The position numbers and the translations under genes were made by a program. A stretch of 64,000 nucleotides of DNA from Torreya grandis (taxonomy: Eukaryota > Streptophyta > Pinopsida > Cupressales > Taxaceae): assembly GCA_037957365.1 (NCBI GenBank), contig JARHVA010004807.1:434001-498000 (forward strand). Direction: 5' to 3'. The notes beneath the pieces are model-generated. The model worked only from the letters and a program-made list of their open reading frames with translations, did no database searches and was not told the DNA's origin. Positions 1-12,229 of this stretch are shown here, piece after piece (the stretch's first letter is position 1; every line of letters starts with the position of its first letter).

Positions 1-1617
1 CTAGCTAATTTCAAGCAGTACTTAGTAGGGACTAAATTCATGGTCAGAACTGATCACAACAGTCTCAAATATTTTCTTGAGCAAAAGGACTTGAATGAGC
101 GACAGTAAAAGTGGATGAGAAAGATTCAGGCATATGACTTCGATGTGGAATACATCAAGGGGAAGAAGAACATTGTTGTTGATGCTCTTTTAAGAAGAAC
201 AACACTTTGCTCTCTCACTGAGATTTTGGCTAACTAGAATTCTCAATTAGTGGCCGAGTATACTAAAAACACTTTTACCTATGATTTGATTGATGGCTGG
301 GTATAGGATGACATATATTCAGTAGTGAGTGAAATTATTTATTATAAGAACAAAGTCTATCTTGTACCAGAATCAAAGTTAAAGGCTAGGATATTGAGGG
401 TTGTGCATGATACCCCTCTATCTATACATGTAGGGTTCTTCAAAACTTATCGCCAGATTCATGAGAGGTTCACCTGGAAGGGTTTGAAAGATGATGTGTT
501 GTAACATGTTAGAGAATGCCTAGCTTGCCAGCAAAACAAGGTAGAATAAACATTCCCTGCAGGACTTCTACAACACTTACAAATACCCGAGTAGAAATGG
601 GAAGAAATATCCATGGACTTTATCACAGGATTGCCATGTGTCCAAGGGAAGGATTGCATATATGCAGTTATGGATAGGCTAACCAAATATGCACATTTAT
701 CACTATATCTTCTTATTACACCATAGTTTAGGTGGCAGAGGTATTCTTTGGGGAAGTATTCAGGTTGCATGGACTCCCCAAAATAATAATCAGTGACCGA
801 GACAAGAGGTTCTTAAGTATGTTTTGCTAGGAGTTGTTTTGATTGGCAGGTACAAAGTTGACACCAAGCATGAGTTATCATGCTCAAACTGATGGACAAA
901 CAGAGATAGTAAATAAGTGGATTGAGGGATATTTGTGGAATTATGTGTCAGGGAGCAACGTGCTTGGATTAGATGGTTATATTTAGGTGAGTATTGCTAC
1001 AATACCACCTACCACATGTCGATTAGCATGTCTCCCTTCAGAGCCTTATACGGGTATGATGCCTTATCATTTGTAGATTTAGCCTTTGATGATAGTACGG
1101 TCCCACGAGCCAAGGAGACAATGCAAAATTATCAAGATATTCTCAAGGCATTGAAGGATAATTTGTAGCATGCATAGAACCAGTAGAAAATGTATGCAGA
1201 TAGGCACCAAGTTGAGAGGTCATTTGAGATTGGAGACTTGGTTTTTCTGTGTTTGTAACCATACAAGAAATTCTCATTGAAGAAAAGTGGTGCAAAAAAA
1301 CTTAAGCCATGCTTTTATGGACCATACAGGATCTTGAGAAGAATTGGTGAGGTTGCATATTAATTGGAACTACCTGAGGGTAGTAAGATTCACATTGTCT
1401 TCCATGTATCTTGCCTCAAGAAGGCATTGGGACAACAGGTTGAGGCACCTCCAGAGCTTCCTCCACTTTATGAAGAAGGAAAATTGGTGTTGGTTCCTGA
1501 GGGTATTGCAGATTGGAGAGAAAGGAAGCTAAGAAATAAGGTGTTCCGAGAATATCTAATCAAATGGAGGGATTTACCAATTGAGGATGCAACATGGGAA
1601 GGGGAAGAGATTTTGTA
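1..1617 (+). pseudogene. Chromovirus (Ty3/gypsy) pol remnant: RNase H, integrase, chromodomain
   Basis: This is the C-terminal part of a gypsy polyprotein that would copy and integrate the element. Bases 1-200 read as the end of RNase H (TDHNSL, then YIKGKKN-VVDAL). From about 390 comes the integrase zinc finger with an H-H pair and CLAC near 520-530. The integrase core follows: MDFITGLP with its Asp at 616-618, SDRDKRF with its Asp at 795-797, and DGQTEIVNK with its Glu at 903-905, so all three catalytic codons survive and the last two are spaced 36 codons apart as expected. The end (about 1490-1617) is a chromodomain with YLIKW and a downstream ATWE, which places the element in the chromoviruses. 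Several in-frame stops (for example near 106) and at least two frame changes make it non-functional. The 5' part lies outside the window. Confidence 0.9.
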
Positions 1618-1655
1618 GCACCCGAATTTATGATTTCTAGATGACCAACAATCCT

Positions 1656-1668
1656 AGGAAGGGAGGAC
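1656..1668 (+). promoter_or_regulatory. Polypurine tract of the chromovirus
   Basis: A purine run AGGAAGGGAGGAC lies 38 bases after the chromodomain stop and directly before TGTAATGTCCC. This is the usual position of the plus-strand primer of an LTR retrotransposon. It fixes the start of the 3' LTR at 1669. Confidence 0.75.
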
Positions 1669-4000
1669 TGTAATGTCCCTCTTCATTTAAATTCTCATTT
1701 GCGAAAAATGTTTCTAATCTTCTTATTCCTGAGATTAGAAATAAATCTATACAAGGGAATAAAATGAGATAATTAAATAAAGATTAAAAATCAAAAGTCT
1801 ATCAAATTTATTTAATTGTTTTTTAGATTATTTGTGGGACCACTTGAAGTTTTTAATTGGAAATTAATAATTCCAGCATTTGCTTAAATCTGAAATAAAG
1901 AGCAAATCGTGGGAAGATAAAGATGTGGGACTTTTCAAATTAAAAACATTCTAACTCCAACGGATATCGATTGCTTTATGAAGATAACTTTTGGAAACTT
2001 CAGTTTTATTGAAGGGAATCACTTGCTTTGTGAGTTGGATTTGGCAACTTCTTTATTATTAAAAATGGATCAATCAAGAAAAGAGGGGAATTCAAAAAAT
2101 TACTTTGATTTGTTTTAATTCTCTATCGAGCTATGAAGAAAGGTTACACCAGGACGAAACCCCTGGGTTTGAGTTGAATGGGATGAAAACCCCATATTAA
2201 ATAATGATCCTATCTAAAACGTCTGAGATTTCTGTGCAAATTCAAGGTGTGTAGCTGGCTGAAGGTGATTGTGATGAGTGGAATCAATCTGCACTCATTT
2301 TATAAGGACGTGTTGATCTTGAGGTTGAATCACTGCGTTTTGTGAATGTAACATGGCCTGTTTCTCATGGATATGATACCAGCTGAATATCACGTGGAAC
2401 TGGGAGGTTGATTTCTATGTGTGCACATCTTGGAGGACTTCTAATATTAATATGTTGCTCCTATTAGTAGTTCTGGGTGCATCATCAGTAGTTTTATACT
2501 CAGATCAGCGTACTTTCTAGGTTTTTGTCTGCTTTTGATCCATTGTTAAATTCTGCAAATGTGAATATAATTTTCTGGGTGATTCACAAGATAAATTGAA
2601 TTGTAATGAAAATTCTGAAAAAGCTCTTGAATTCGTACATTTTTATTTTATGAAATTGTGTAGTGTTCAAGCAATACTCTGTATGCAATTTGTTGAAATA
2701 AAACATCTATCAAACGAAAATTTTCGCATAAACTCATCATACTCTTGGGAAAGGCTATTCATTCCTAAATTATATAGAATATTCATGTAGATTGCTAAAT
2801 TTTAACTCTATATACCTTTCTATAATTATCAAATATATGATATACTAGAGCGTAAAGGACCCGTACCTGTAAATTCAGAATTTAAGCTCTGATTGTATAG
2901 TTCTGATATAATTGCCTTCCAATTCCCTCTCTACCATTTCCTTTCCATGCTACACCTTCCTCCGTGGCTCTCTCCTCGTGCTCCCTTCTTCCGTCCATGT
3001 ACTACGCCCCTCGCCCACTCTTCCTTTTTGGATATATACTATTCCAAAAGTACTTTTTTCTTTTTCTTGCTTTTTCTTTTTTTTTAAAATAGGTATGGCT
3101 TTATTTATTTTATTTTTTACTTTTATTTTTAATTCTTTTATTATCTTTTCTTTAATTGATTTTTTTTTTTGTTTTATCTTTATTTTTAAGAAAGATTTAA
3201 TTAAAACTTTCCTCTTTTCTAATTTCCTTTATTTTGCTAAAATCATTTAGTAGGATTTTACACATTTTTAAATTTTTTAAAAATTTAATAATAAATAATT
3301 ATTTAGTACCTCTAATTCACAATAATTATTTAGTAATAATTATTTCATTATTTTGTCAATGTATTCGATTTTAAAAGTCCCGTGGCTAATTATTACGTCA
3401 AACACGAATATTCTCATTATTGAAAGGATAACTAAATATTATTACAATGACAAGTTGGTTAGCCTACATAGGATAGCTCTAACATGATGAATATATTGGT
3501 ACGTCATAATGTTCATAATGCAACACACCCACATATGAGAGTATATCATTTAAGCTTAGATATGAACTAACATGCACACATAAATAATCGTTTTAATGTA
3601 GATAACATATGGAATATACTAATGTTAATCATAAAATTTATGCATCTAACATGAATTACTTATGTAGTGTGTGCACGGTTTTCGGTCATTTCTCAGGTAG
3701 ACCTTCTACATCGTGATCTACATCACTCTTTTTGATGATACTCACCCTCCATTATACTCCAAGGGATGGATTGTCCTGCATCAATCTCACATCAAAAATA
3801 GGTAATTAAACCATAATAATCATAACATACATTTAACATAAAATAAGGCTGAAATGACAAATTCACATGATCATCATGTAAACATACACTTACAGCTACC
3901 GCATAGTAGTGTGAACATGCAACCTAAACAATATCTTGCTGCCCCATATCAGCATATATCTCACATCTTAGTAAAAAATAATTAAATCTAAATTTACCAA
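1669..4000 (+). mobile_element. 3' LTR of the chromovirus, start clear, end not found
   Basis: The LTR begins with TGTAATGTCCC, a start typical of chromovirus LTRs, right after the polypurine tract. No second LTR is in the window, so the end cannot be set by comparison and I did not find a convincing matching CA end. The stretch holds no coding sequence; it is AT-rich with T-rich runs around 3055-3240. The end coordinate given is an upper limit and not a boundary. Confidence 0.5.
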
Positions 4001-4001
4001 T

Positions 4002-4037
4002 ACACACACACACACACACACACATGTGTGTGTGTGT
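4002..4037. repeat. (CA)n-(TG)n microsatellite palindrome
   Basis: About eleven CA units are followed directly by about seven TG units. The two halves are reverse complements, so the tract can fold back on itself around 4024. Confidence 0.9.
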
Positions 4038-4091
4038 CCATGGATACTCTAATAGGTTTTCCTAGCGAAGAATCAGGATATAACACTCAAT

Positions 4092-5205
4092 GTATCAAGA
4101 GGGTGTTATACATTAAATTTCCCAACACTTGTTGTTATTGCCAATATTTCAAATACAAAATCAGTGATCATCCTTAGTTGGCCTTATAGAACAAAAAAGT
4201 TTCAAAGCCTTCTACTAAAAATGCTCAGTCTAATGGTGAGGATGGTTAGACCACCATTTGAGATTGTAAAACTAAATGTAACAAGGGTGCACTGGCAAAC
4301 CCTATGTGGGTACGTATAATTCAAAAAAAAATCTTTCAAAACCTAAAATAGGTGATGCTAAGAGGGTACATCTAAGTCTATCATGGCAACAACTCAACCC
4401 TCTTGAGAGCCATCTTATAACTAAGTTGAATTCTCCAAAGAGGAAGGTAAACCAAGATCTTATAGTACACCTTCGGTTTTCAATGTTGTCTTTATTTCTC
4501 AAGCAACTAGTCAAGTGATAACTCAATCCTCATAGTTGGTTCTCTAATGTGTTTATCCTCATAGAACATTTGCTATAAATTCTCACACTCTACCTCATAA
4601 GTTGGAGGTTGAAGAATACGTGTGAGATAAATGGCATTTGTTTTGACTTGGTGATTCATTTCAAGATGATCAACAATAGTTTTTACATAATAGGTATGTA
4701 ACCTTTTAAGGGTTAGGTTTTGAAGAGATATACCTATATCACCATGAATCATGAAATATTTTTCATGGAATGTAAGGGGTCTCACAGACCCACGTTGTAA
4801 GTACATTGTACATAATTTTTGACAATGATTTCTATGTCTGAGTGTGCTTTGCCTAAAAGAAATCAAGGTGATAGGATTTTTTTCTCATATCAACCAATAA
4901 AGTTATTAAGTCTAATAGTCTTTTTCTAACTGGCAATCATGACCCAAAATATGGAGTTATAATTACTTGTATTTCTCCAGAATATCGAGCCCTTTGGGTT
5001 TTATTAAATAATGAATACTAATCCTTTGGCACAAGTAATAGTTATGCCTCTAATGATGTAGTGTAAAGGTCCTTCATTTGGTGTTGGCTTGTTGAGAGAT
5101 TCTAGCCATGTACTAGATTTTCTATGGTGATTTTAATATGATCGAGCTGGTGCCTAACAAACTTGGTCACCTCTTGATATGTTAGAAAGTCAACGAAAGA
5201 GATGC
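4092..5205 (+). mobile_element. LINE fragment (copy A), L1-type ORF2 endonuclease start
   Basis: This fragment matches 32319-33440 along almost its full length at roughly nine bases in ten by eye. At 4763-4783 it encodes SWNVRGL, the start of the apurinic-endonuclease domain of plant L1-type LINEs, and at 5126-5146 GDFNMIE, the catalytic motif of the same domain. The about 670 bases before the endonuclease correspond to the end of ORF1 or the inter-ORF region and carry no motif I can name. Stops and indels interrupt the frame. The match to copy B stops near 5205, where the flank of gypsy element F begins; the RT part is not found next to it. Confidence 0.8.
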
Positions 5206-5301
5206 ATTAATGCATTGATAAAAACACTATTCATGGGTACTGTGGTAGGCACTATTCATCCTAGTGAGGTGTCCACAACACTATTCTTGAGTACTTAGGT
5301 C

Positions 5302-6296
5302 TGTTGGCCCCAAATTTTGGCTAAGTATTGTCCATTTTGGTATGAAAGGACCACAATGTGGAAGGACCATGACGCAGAAGGACCATGGCATAGAAGGACC
5401 ATGGTGCAGAACTTGATAGGCACAAAAGAACTATGGCACAGGACCTAAAGGGCACAAGAGGATAATGGTGTGGAAGGACCAGCATGAAATGACCCAATCA
5501 AAGAGGAATTAGTCACGAGGAAACCATGGACTTAGGACTCAAAACTGAAGCGAACGGCTTGGGAGCGCATAGGAAGCAAGAGAAGTTAAAGGAATGATTC
5601 ATACGGGACACCCAAACCTTATTCATAAGAATTTTGTGTCAACCCATAAGGAGAGGAACACACGACAACAAAGATATAACATAAAGCATGGATATAGGGA
5701 GTGTAAAGGCCTAGATCTTTAGGAGGAGAGTTTTTTGAACGCCACGAATCCAAGTCTATTGGGAGTTTATTAGATAATTACTTGAGTCATTAATGATTAT
5801 AAACACTTAGTCAGGGATAAACAAATATAAATACCCATGTTGTAAAGGATGTGGGGATGATGATGGATGGATGTATTATTAATTTTGATGCTTAAGCTTA
5901 ATATATGAAGTGTTAGATTTTATCAAACTTCTTGTGTTCATGGTGAATAATGTCATGTGAGTTACTTAGCATGAATTCTGGTGCATATTTTCATTTATAA
6001 GAAGTAACTCTAAAACTATAATGTTGTTAATCTATGTAATTAGGGTAGTAAAACTTAGAAATCAAAGGATCGTAATAGTCTATCTTTGTATTTATGGAAT
6101 ATCTAATTGAATGCATGTTTGACATAAAGAATGTAACTAAATATTATTATGCAACAAAAACCTACAAAAATTGGTCTTAAGTTGCACGCTTTGAGTGAGC
6201 ACGCAAGACCTTAGTCTTACGTGAAAGGGCTAGTGTGCTAGTTCATTATGCAAGACTTCAATATCGACATTATATTTATAGTAGAAAACTCCAACA
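5302..6296 (+). mobile_element. Probable 5' LTR of gypsy element F
   Basis: The right end CCAACA at 6291-6296 is followed by a PBS-like stretch, and gag-like coding begins about 350 bases later, so the LTR end is fairly secure. The left end is a guess: TGTTGGCCCC at 5302 is the best TG start, but no well-preserved partner LTR exists in the window. Repeated CACTATTCAT words at about 5225-5290 could also belong to the LTR. The LTR contains a short minisatellite near its start. Confidence 0.5.
5344..5409. repeat. 16-17 bp minisatellite in the F LTR
   Basis: Four units of the form GAAGGACCATGGCGCA follow each other with a few changes, then degenerate copies with a GGCACAAAAG core continue to about 5460. 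Confidence 0.8.
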
Positions 6297-6320
6297 TTTT
6301 GGTTCCATTATCAAGACCCA
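6297..6320 (+). promoter_or_regulatory. Decayed primer-binding site of element F
   Basis: The bases after the LTR end read TTTTGGTTCCATTATCAAGA. From memory, aligned to the tRNA-Asp type PBS common in Athila-like gypsy elements, most differences are C-to-T or G-to-A, as expected for methylated-cytosine decay. The tRNA assignment is inference. Confidence 0.4.
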
Positions 6321-6639
6321 TATCATTTGTTATTTAGTCTTGAAAAATATTTGAGTGCAATACTCTTGAGAATATAAAACAATGGATTACTAGTGTTGAA
6401 GATAACTTTGCAGTTCCCTACCTTGAACCAAAAAATTTAGCATAGTAGTGGCTAGAGAAAAATCTCTATAATGTGTTGTATGAAACCTTCTTTGTTGAGA
6501 TCCTAGTTCACTTACACACTTGGCTCTCTACATATGCTCAAAGATGGTCCTGAAACCTTAGGAGAAGGCAGCATTGGACCCTAGAGCAACAAAGAGTTGT
6601 AGCCTGACTTGGAACCTTGTGGACTAGAGTTGTTGACAT

Positions 6640-8580
6640 TTGGTATAAGGGAGTTTTGAATAGCTACATTTTGGAGTATGTTGTAACCACCTAATCATGT
6701 CCCAAAGAAGCTAAGTTCTAGTTCCTTCGAGAACTACGTGGCTATTACATTAGATATTTTGCCTTAGAAATTAAGAAGTTATTTGTTGATTTGGGACTTG
6801 AGACTATGCCAATGAAGAGATAAATCTCTTTGTGCATGAGCTACATAATTAGGAAGGGAGTAGAAATGAGTTGGTAAAAGATTATGGGCTCAGAATAGTA
6901 GCTAGTCAGTGGAAATTACAGAAGCAAAAGTATGATGAAGCTCAGCAAAAGATTATGGGAGTCAATGGCATGAGAAGGGACCGAGATAACTCAAGAAGTG
7001 TTGTTAGGATCTATAGGGAAGCAGAGACACACAAAAAAGACCCCATCACTTTTGAGTTGTGCCCTATGTCTCTAATATCATATGAAAGAGAAACTAGTTG
7101 GATGACGGTAACCGAAGAACCAAATCTGAGCCAACAAGGCTCCCCAACCATAGTGTGTGCTCATGCTCTTGAAGTAGATGAAGTACACATATGTAATTGG
7201 GACATAGATAGAGTATAATCAAATATTGAGGTAGTAAGGGATACTAAAACTCATCCATTTGACATACATACAGACTTAACACTTTCCTTCCCCCTTTAAA
7301 AGAATTACATGGTGTAATTAGGGATACCTAGAGGGTCTGGCCCATATAGTGGATAGATTACTGCCCCAAGTTTGGCTAATCACCCAGCTACCACGCCCCA
7401 TGTCATGAATGTTTTTGGTGAAAGTGTTGGAGGTGGACTAGTTGGAGGCACATCCAAGGGATAGGGAATGAAGGTTCACAATAACCACTAGTTTAGGCAC
7501 CTCAACCAACAATGGTGTATTATGAAATGATGCTTCACTTACCAAAATATCAAGGTGTGGAGAATGCAATTGAGCATGTCCATAAATATGAACTTATTTT
7601 AAGAGCACATGGCATCACCTCTTTTAAGCGTAAGGCCACATAGTTTGCAATTATGCTTTTGGAGTACATGCACAAATGGTATAGGAAGTTTGACCCTCAA
7701 TAAGTGATGGTTGACTTTAATCAACTTAAATCAATGTTCTTTTAGGAGTTTGACATTCATAAATTTGAGCAACATAGTATAACCATACTGAAGCACATAA
7801 AGTAGGAACTTACTAAAAGCATGTGAGAGTATGATGCAAGGTTCAAAACCTTGTTGTCTAAACTATCATTTAAGATTAATACTGCTCAGCATGCACAATG
7901 GTTTATGGAAGGATTTTTATTACCTTTTTAATGAACCTTATCTCAGAAGACTTTCACTAATCTACATGAAGCCTTGGAAGCTGCCCTCCATGTTGAAGCA
8001 GTTGGAAGTGTCGATACCAGGATCAACCCATTTATGCAAGCTCAAATAGCTTTAATAGAGTCATAGCTTGAGAAGTTAATATCTAATAGTGTACATGATA
8101 CATGCATTAGTGTTTGGTGCATTGACTACAAATTTGAAGGGCCTACATGGAGCAACTACCTATGCAAGAACATTCATGTAGTACTTAAATAGATCTATGA
8201 AATTTGTCTTGAAGAACATGATGTATGTTATTTCCAGATTCTACAGTGAGAAAACCACTCAAAGGTACCTAACTATTGTAATATCTATGATGCCTATACT
8301 CATGGCACTAATGACTACCATTTGATTAGTGACATTCATGAAGCATGAGTGTGCAACATGCACCAAACCTCTATAGCAACTAATCAGGCAATGATGGTTA
8401 CTGTGGCTGACGTAAAGGAACAGGATAAGGAGGTGGTCTCTTCCCACACAAGACATGTTACAAATGTGGATCCCCAAACCACTAGCAAAGAGATTATCCA
8501 AAATACCCTACATGTGCTTTCTGTAAAAAGGACCACTAGTTGGAAGAGTGTCCTAAATTGTATGTAGCTATCACTAAGGA
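6640..8580 (+). pseudogene. Element F gag (capsid and zinc knuckles), decayed
   Basis: This is the gag region that would form the element's particle and bind its RNA. Between 7515 and 8060 the reading KYQGVENAIEHVHKYE and the following FDPQ, DFNQLKSMF and EYDARFKTLL blocks follow the usual order of a gypsy capsid domain. At about 8460-8565 two zinc knuckles can be read: CYKCGSPNH with a Tyr where the last Cys is expected, then CAFCKKDH...EEC. An upstream open stretch at 6871-7218 is rich in charged residues and probably belongs to the same protein. Many stops, mostly of the TGG-to-TAG or CAA-to-TAA kind, and frameshifts break it. Confidence 0.75.
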
Positions 8581-9079
8581 GTGAAATGAAAAGGGTATTG
8601 GCATGATACAAGTTAACAAACCATATTGGCATGCACGTTTAATCACCCTAACTTTTCAACAGGTGAATATTACCACATGCAACAGACTGTCTCAATCCAC
8701 CTCCAATCCTTTCGAGAAAGTGCAACATGAAGAACAACGAGCAAAAGAGTACCTAAATGCCCAACAACAAAAATATGTGCTCTAAGACACAATGACATTA
8801 GTTTGAAAACTCCTAGGTGAGATCCAATTCCTAACAAATAGATAAGCAATGCAATGTATTGATATGTAGAAAGCAACTGAACCATAGAATGTGGAGCATG
8901 ATGACTTCCAAGAACTGTGCAAGCGTGTGCTAGATGAGGATATTATCCCATAACTAAGTGTTTGGCTTGAGAATTAGGCAAAAGTACCAATTGAGGTTTA
9001 ACCTCAAGTTACCAAGTAGACTAAGGATCATATCTTGAATCATGCTCGATGACGTAACACTCATATTCCCTCTAGTCCT

Positions 9080-9444
9080 ATAAAAGATAGAGTGATACTA
9101 GTCAGCGTTGTTATAGATGGATGGGTAATCTGAGACATCCTAGTTGAAACTAAAATAGAAGTAAATGTCCTTAACAAAGATGCCTAGAGAAATATGGTTA
9201 GTCCAATGCTTAGCCTTCACCTCATGTCTTGTTTATGATAAATATGACTTGTGCGCTACCCATCGGGGTCCTCAAGAATGCAATAGTTGACCTACTTGGA
9301 GTACCTTTCAAGGCATATTTTGAGGTTCTAGAACTAGCAGATGCTGATGATTACCCCATTCTATTGGGAAGACCTTGGTGTTATGAGAACAATGTAGACT
9401 TAAGTTTCAATAAACATTACATTAGTTTTGAAAACACTTATTAG
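9080..9444 (+). pseudogene. Element F aspartic protease, active site lost
   Basis: The protease would cut the polyprotein. The block DILVETKIEVNVL (active-site codons at 9146-9154) sits where retroelement proteases have D-T/S-G; here it reads E-T-K, so the catalytic Asp and Gly are gone. The C-terminal hallmark PILLGRPW follows in the open stretch 9229-9444. It lies between gag and RT as expected. Confidence 0.7.
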
Positions 9445-10660
9445 CGTGTTTTTATTCTATTAGATCATGCACAAGGACCTCCTTATATAGAGCCTGTCAA
9501 TGTCGATGAATATATAAACCACATATATAACATGACTGTAAGGAATGATGAGCTAAGATATCCCACTCTAGATGGTGTTCTTCAGTGGTTGAATACTTAG
9601 TCTCTTTTGACACTACAAGAAATGTTTGTAATTGTTGGGCACATGGTGATTATGACCTTACTAGACGAGTGTGTAGTACCATCAAAAGTCAAGAGAATGT
9701 CCCATGCCCATTCAATAAATGTCACAATTTTGTTCATCTTATTGAACTAGTAATGAGAGGACCACTAGTAGGCCTATTGTTGGAAAAATTGGATGAAGCT
9801 CCATGATTCCATGGACAAATGGAGGTACATGACTTCATATAATGCCTTTAAGCATTCTATGACACCGAAAGTGATCATATGAGATCATTAGTACATCTCT
9901 TTGATGGAACTACTGTAAGGTGGTGGTGCACCCATTATGAATGACTCTTTTATTGAGATCAAGTATACTCTGCTTTACATCATCAATTCCACCATTATAA
10001 CAAGGTTAGGGGATCAATCAGTTACAGTGGCATATAAGCACTAGAACTTCATATCGAAGCCTATGAAATAATGTGGAGCTATGAAGTGACATCTTTACTA
10101 GAGTATTTGTGGGTCTATGTATTTTATGGGATGTTACACACTTAGGCACAAGCATGGTATGTTCATGAAGAGTGACACATGGATACCAGGTTTTCCCATC
10201 TATTAAGGAGAGCATGAAGTTAGCACTATCCTATTCTTCACCAAGGATGGATTTGTGCCTCTCTCTCCAAGCCATGCGTGAAGTGATTGTAGGTGACTTA
10301 GGTCCCCTAGAAGACCATTTGAGGAGTATTCATCATGACTCTGAGGAGGCCCTACACTTCTTCACTGAATCATCAGCATAAGTTTTTTCCAAAACTAATC
10401 TTTGATCATGATTGGTGTGAATAAATATGTCTAAGCAAATAGAAGCTAGTGTTTCACATAGAAGAAGGTGAAGGATCCAATCCACATGACCCTTTGATAA
10501 CCCATTTGGATGTTCTTACGAACTATGACAAAAACTATTCGTGATACTGGCACCAATCTAGACAACCCTTATAATGGGCCCCTTCAAGCTATTTAATGCA
10601 ATATCAACATGGATCAAGAACTAAAGATGGCTACGGTCACAAATTATTGGACTGAAATGG
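9445..10660 (+). other. Linker region between protease and RT of F, no domain recognised
   Basis: This 1.2-kb stretch lies inside the polyprotein of F. Short open stretches occur (for example 9585-9806 and 10172-10381), but I recognise no domain. Its position matches the variable region between protease and RT in Tat-like elements. Confidence 0.4.
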
Positions 10661-10689
10661 AAATTTCAAAAATATTTGAGTTGCTAAAA

Positions 10690-11310
10690 GAGTATCAGGA
10701 TGTCTTCCAAAGAAACTACGGTGAAATGAATAGAGTCCACCCATCCTTGGGAAAAATGAATATCAAGCTAGTTGAAGGCACTTGACAGTTAGAAAATAGC
10801 CATATAAAATGAATCCCAATCTATGGGCATGAGTCAAAGAGGAAATTGATAGCATGTTGTGCACTAGAGTAATCACCCCCATTGATGAATCTGAATGGGT
10901 CAGTCCCATGGTGATTAGTATCAATAAGGATTGTCACATCCATATTTTCATGCACTATCAAGTGCTTAATATATCATGTGTCACTAATCCCTCCTCCATG
11001 CCATTTACAGAGAAGATCCTTGAAGGTGTTGCTAGATGTGAGGTATATCCCTTCATAGATGGCTTTTTGAGATACCATCAGGTCTAGATAGCCAAAGAGG
11101 ACTAACTCAAGATAACATTTTCCATCCAATGGGGATTTTTTGTGTATACCATCATGCCCTTTAAATTGAAGAATGCCCCAATGATGTCTTCACAAATAGT
11201 AGTTGAAGCCTTTAAGGACTTCATCCATAAGTTCCTTCAAGTCTATTTAGATGATTGGACAGTTTATGCTCTGGTCAAAGACCATTGTACTAACCTGAGT
11301 TAAAAATATC
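10690..11310 (+). pseudogene. Element F reverse transcriptase
   Basis: The RT copies element RNA to DNA. The order is typical of gypsy elements: PYKMNPNLWA, VKEEIDSMLCTRVITPIDE, SEWVSPMVI, then LPFT-like MPFTEKILEGVA and PFIDGFLRYHQV at about 10854-11085, then ITFSIQWGFF, MPFKLKNAP and the catalytic VYLDDW box at 11241-11258. Both Asp codons of YLDD are intact. The GFxYHQ-type and YLDDWTVY-type blocks resemble Tat/Athila-like gypsy RTs. Stops interrupt the frame, for example directly after YHQV. Confidence 0.85.
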
Positions 11311-11515
11311 GTTAATTCTAAAAAAGTGCCTATTTTCTACACCATTTGGTGTGTTATTAGGACATATTATATGTATGGAAGGACTTCTAGTAGACCTAGT
11401 GAAGGTATCCATTATTCTTTGCCTCCTCGTGCCCAAAACCTAGTATGAGGTCTGCACCTTTCTGGGCCATACTAGTTACTATAAAAAGTCCATCCACAGA
11501 TATGCAAAGATTATC

Positions 11516-12060
11516 ATGACCCTAGAGGAACTTATAAATCATAATGAACATTTCATATTGATGACTTCTTTTAAAGAAGCCTTTGAAACACTGAAGAACA
11601 AACTAGTCACTGCTCCCATCCTCCAGTTTCTAGATTGGATAAAACCATTCCACATCTATGTTGATGCATCTGGAAAGGATATTAGTGCAATCCTTGCACA
11701 ACCAAGTGAAGGTCACCTAGACCATCCAATATACTTTGCCATTAAAAAACTTACTCCATTTAAAAGGAACTATACCACTATGAAACACGAAGCATTATTG
11801 ATGATCTATGCTCTATAGAAGTTCTGACAGTACTTATTAGCCACTCCTTTTATTTTCTGTACAGATCATGAGGCTTTAAATTACCTTGTCAATAAACTTA
11901 TATAGCATGGATGGATCTATCACTAGATAGTGTTATTCTAAGAGTTCTAATTTTACATCATGGTGAAACCTGGGATAGTCAATTGTGGACCTGACCACTT
12001 GTCTCGAATTGAGTATGGAGAAGCCCCACATGCCATTGAATATGAGTTACCTAATGCTCA
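11516..12060 (+). pseudogene. Element F RNase H
   Basis: This region reads as the tether and RNase H of a gypsy element: FKEAFETLKNKLVTAPIL, then IYVDASGKDISAILAQ, then NYTTMKHEALLMIYAL, TDHEALNYL and the closing VNCGPDHLSR. The open stretch 11516-11818 is free of stops for 100 codons. It follows the RT in order and precedes the integrase. Confidence 0.85.
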
Positions 12061-12229
12061 ACTATTTTGTGTCACTCGTGTACCTGAGGAGCTTGAAGAT
12101 ATTTTTTTTTACCTTTGGTTTAGTGCCCAATTGTCTCACTCCCTAGGCCAAGAAGCAACTCACGACCCGTGCTGCACTATTTTAACTCATAAGAAGAGAT
12201 CTTTACAAACTTGGTCATGATGAGATTCT

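Noticed and set aside
2893..3250. Open stretches rich in Phe, Leu and Ser
   Set aside because: They lie in T-rich LTR sequence; composition alone explains them.
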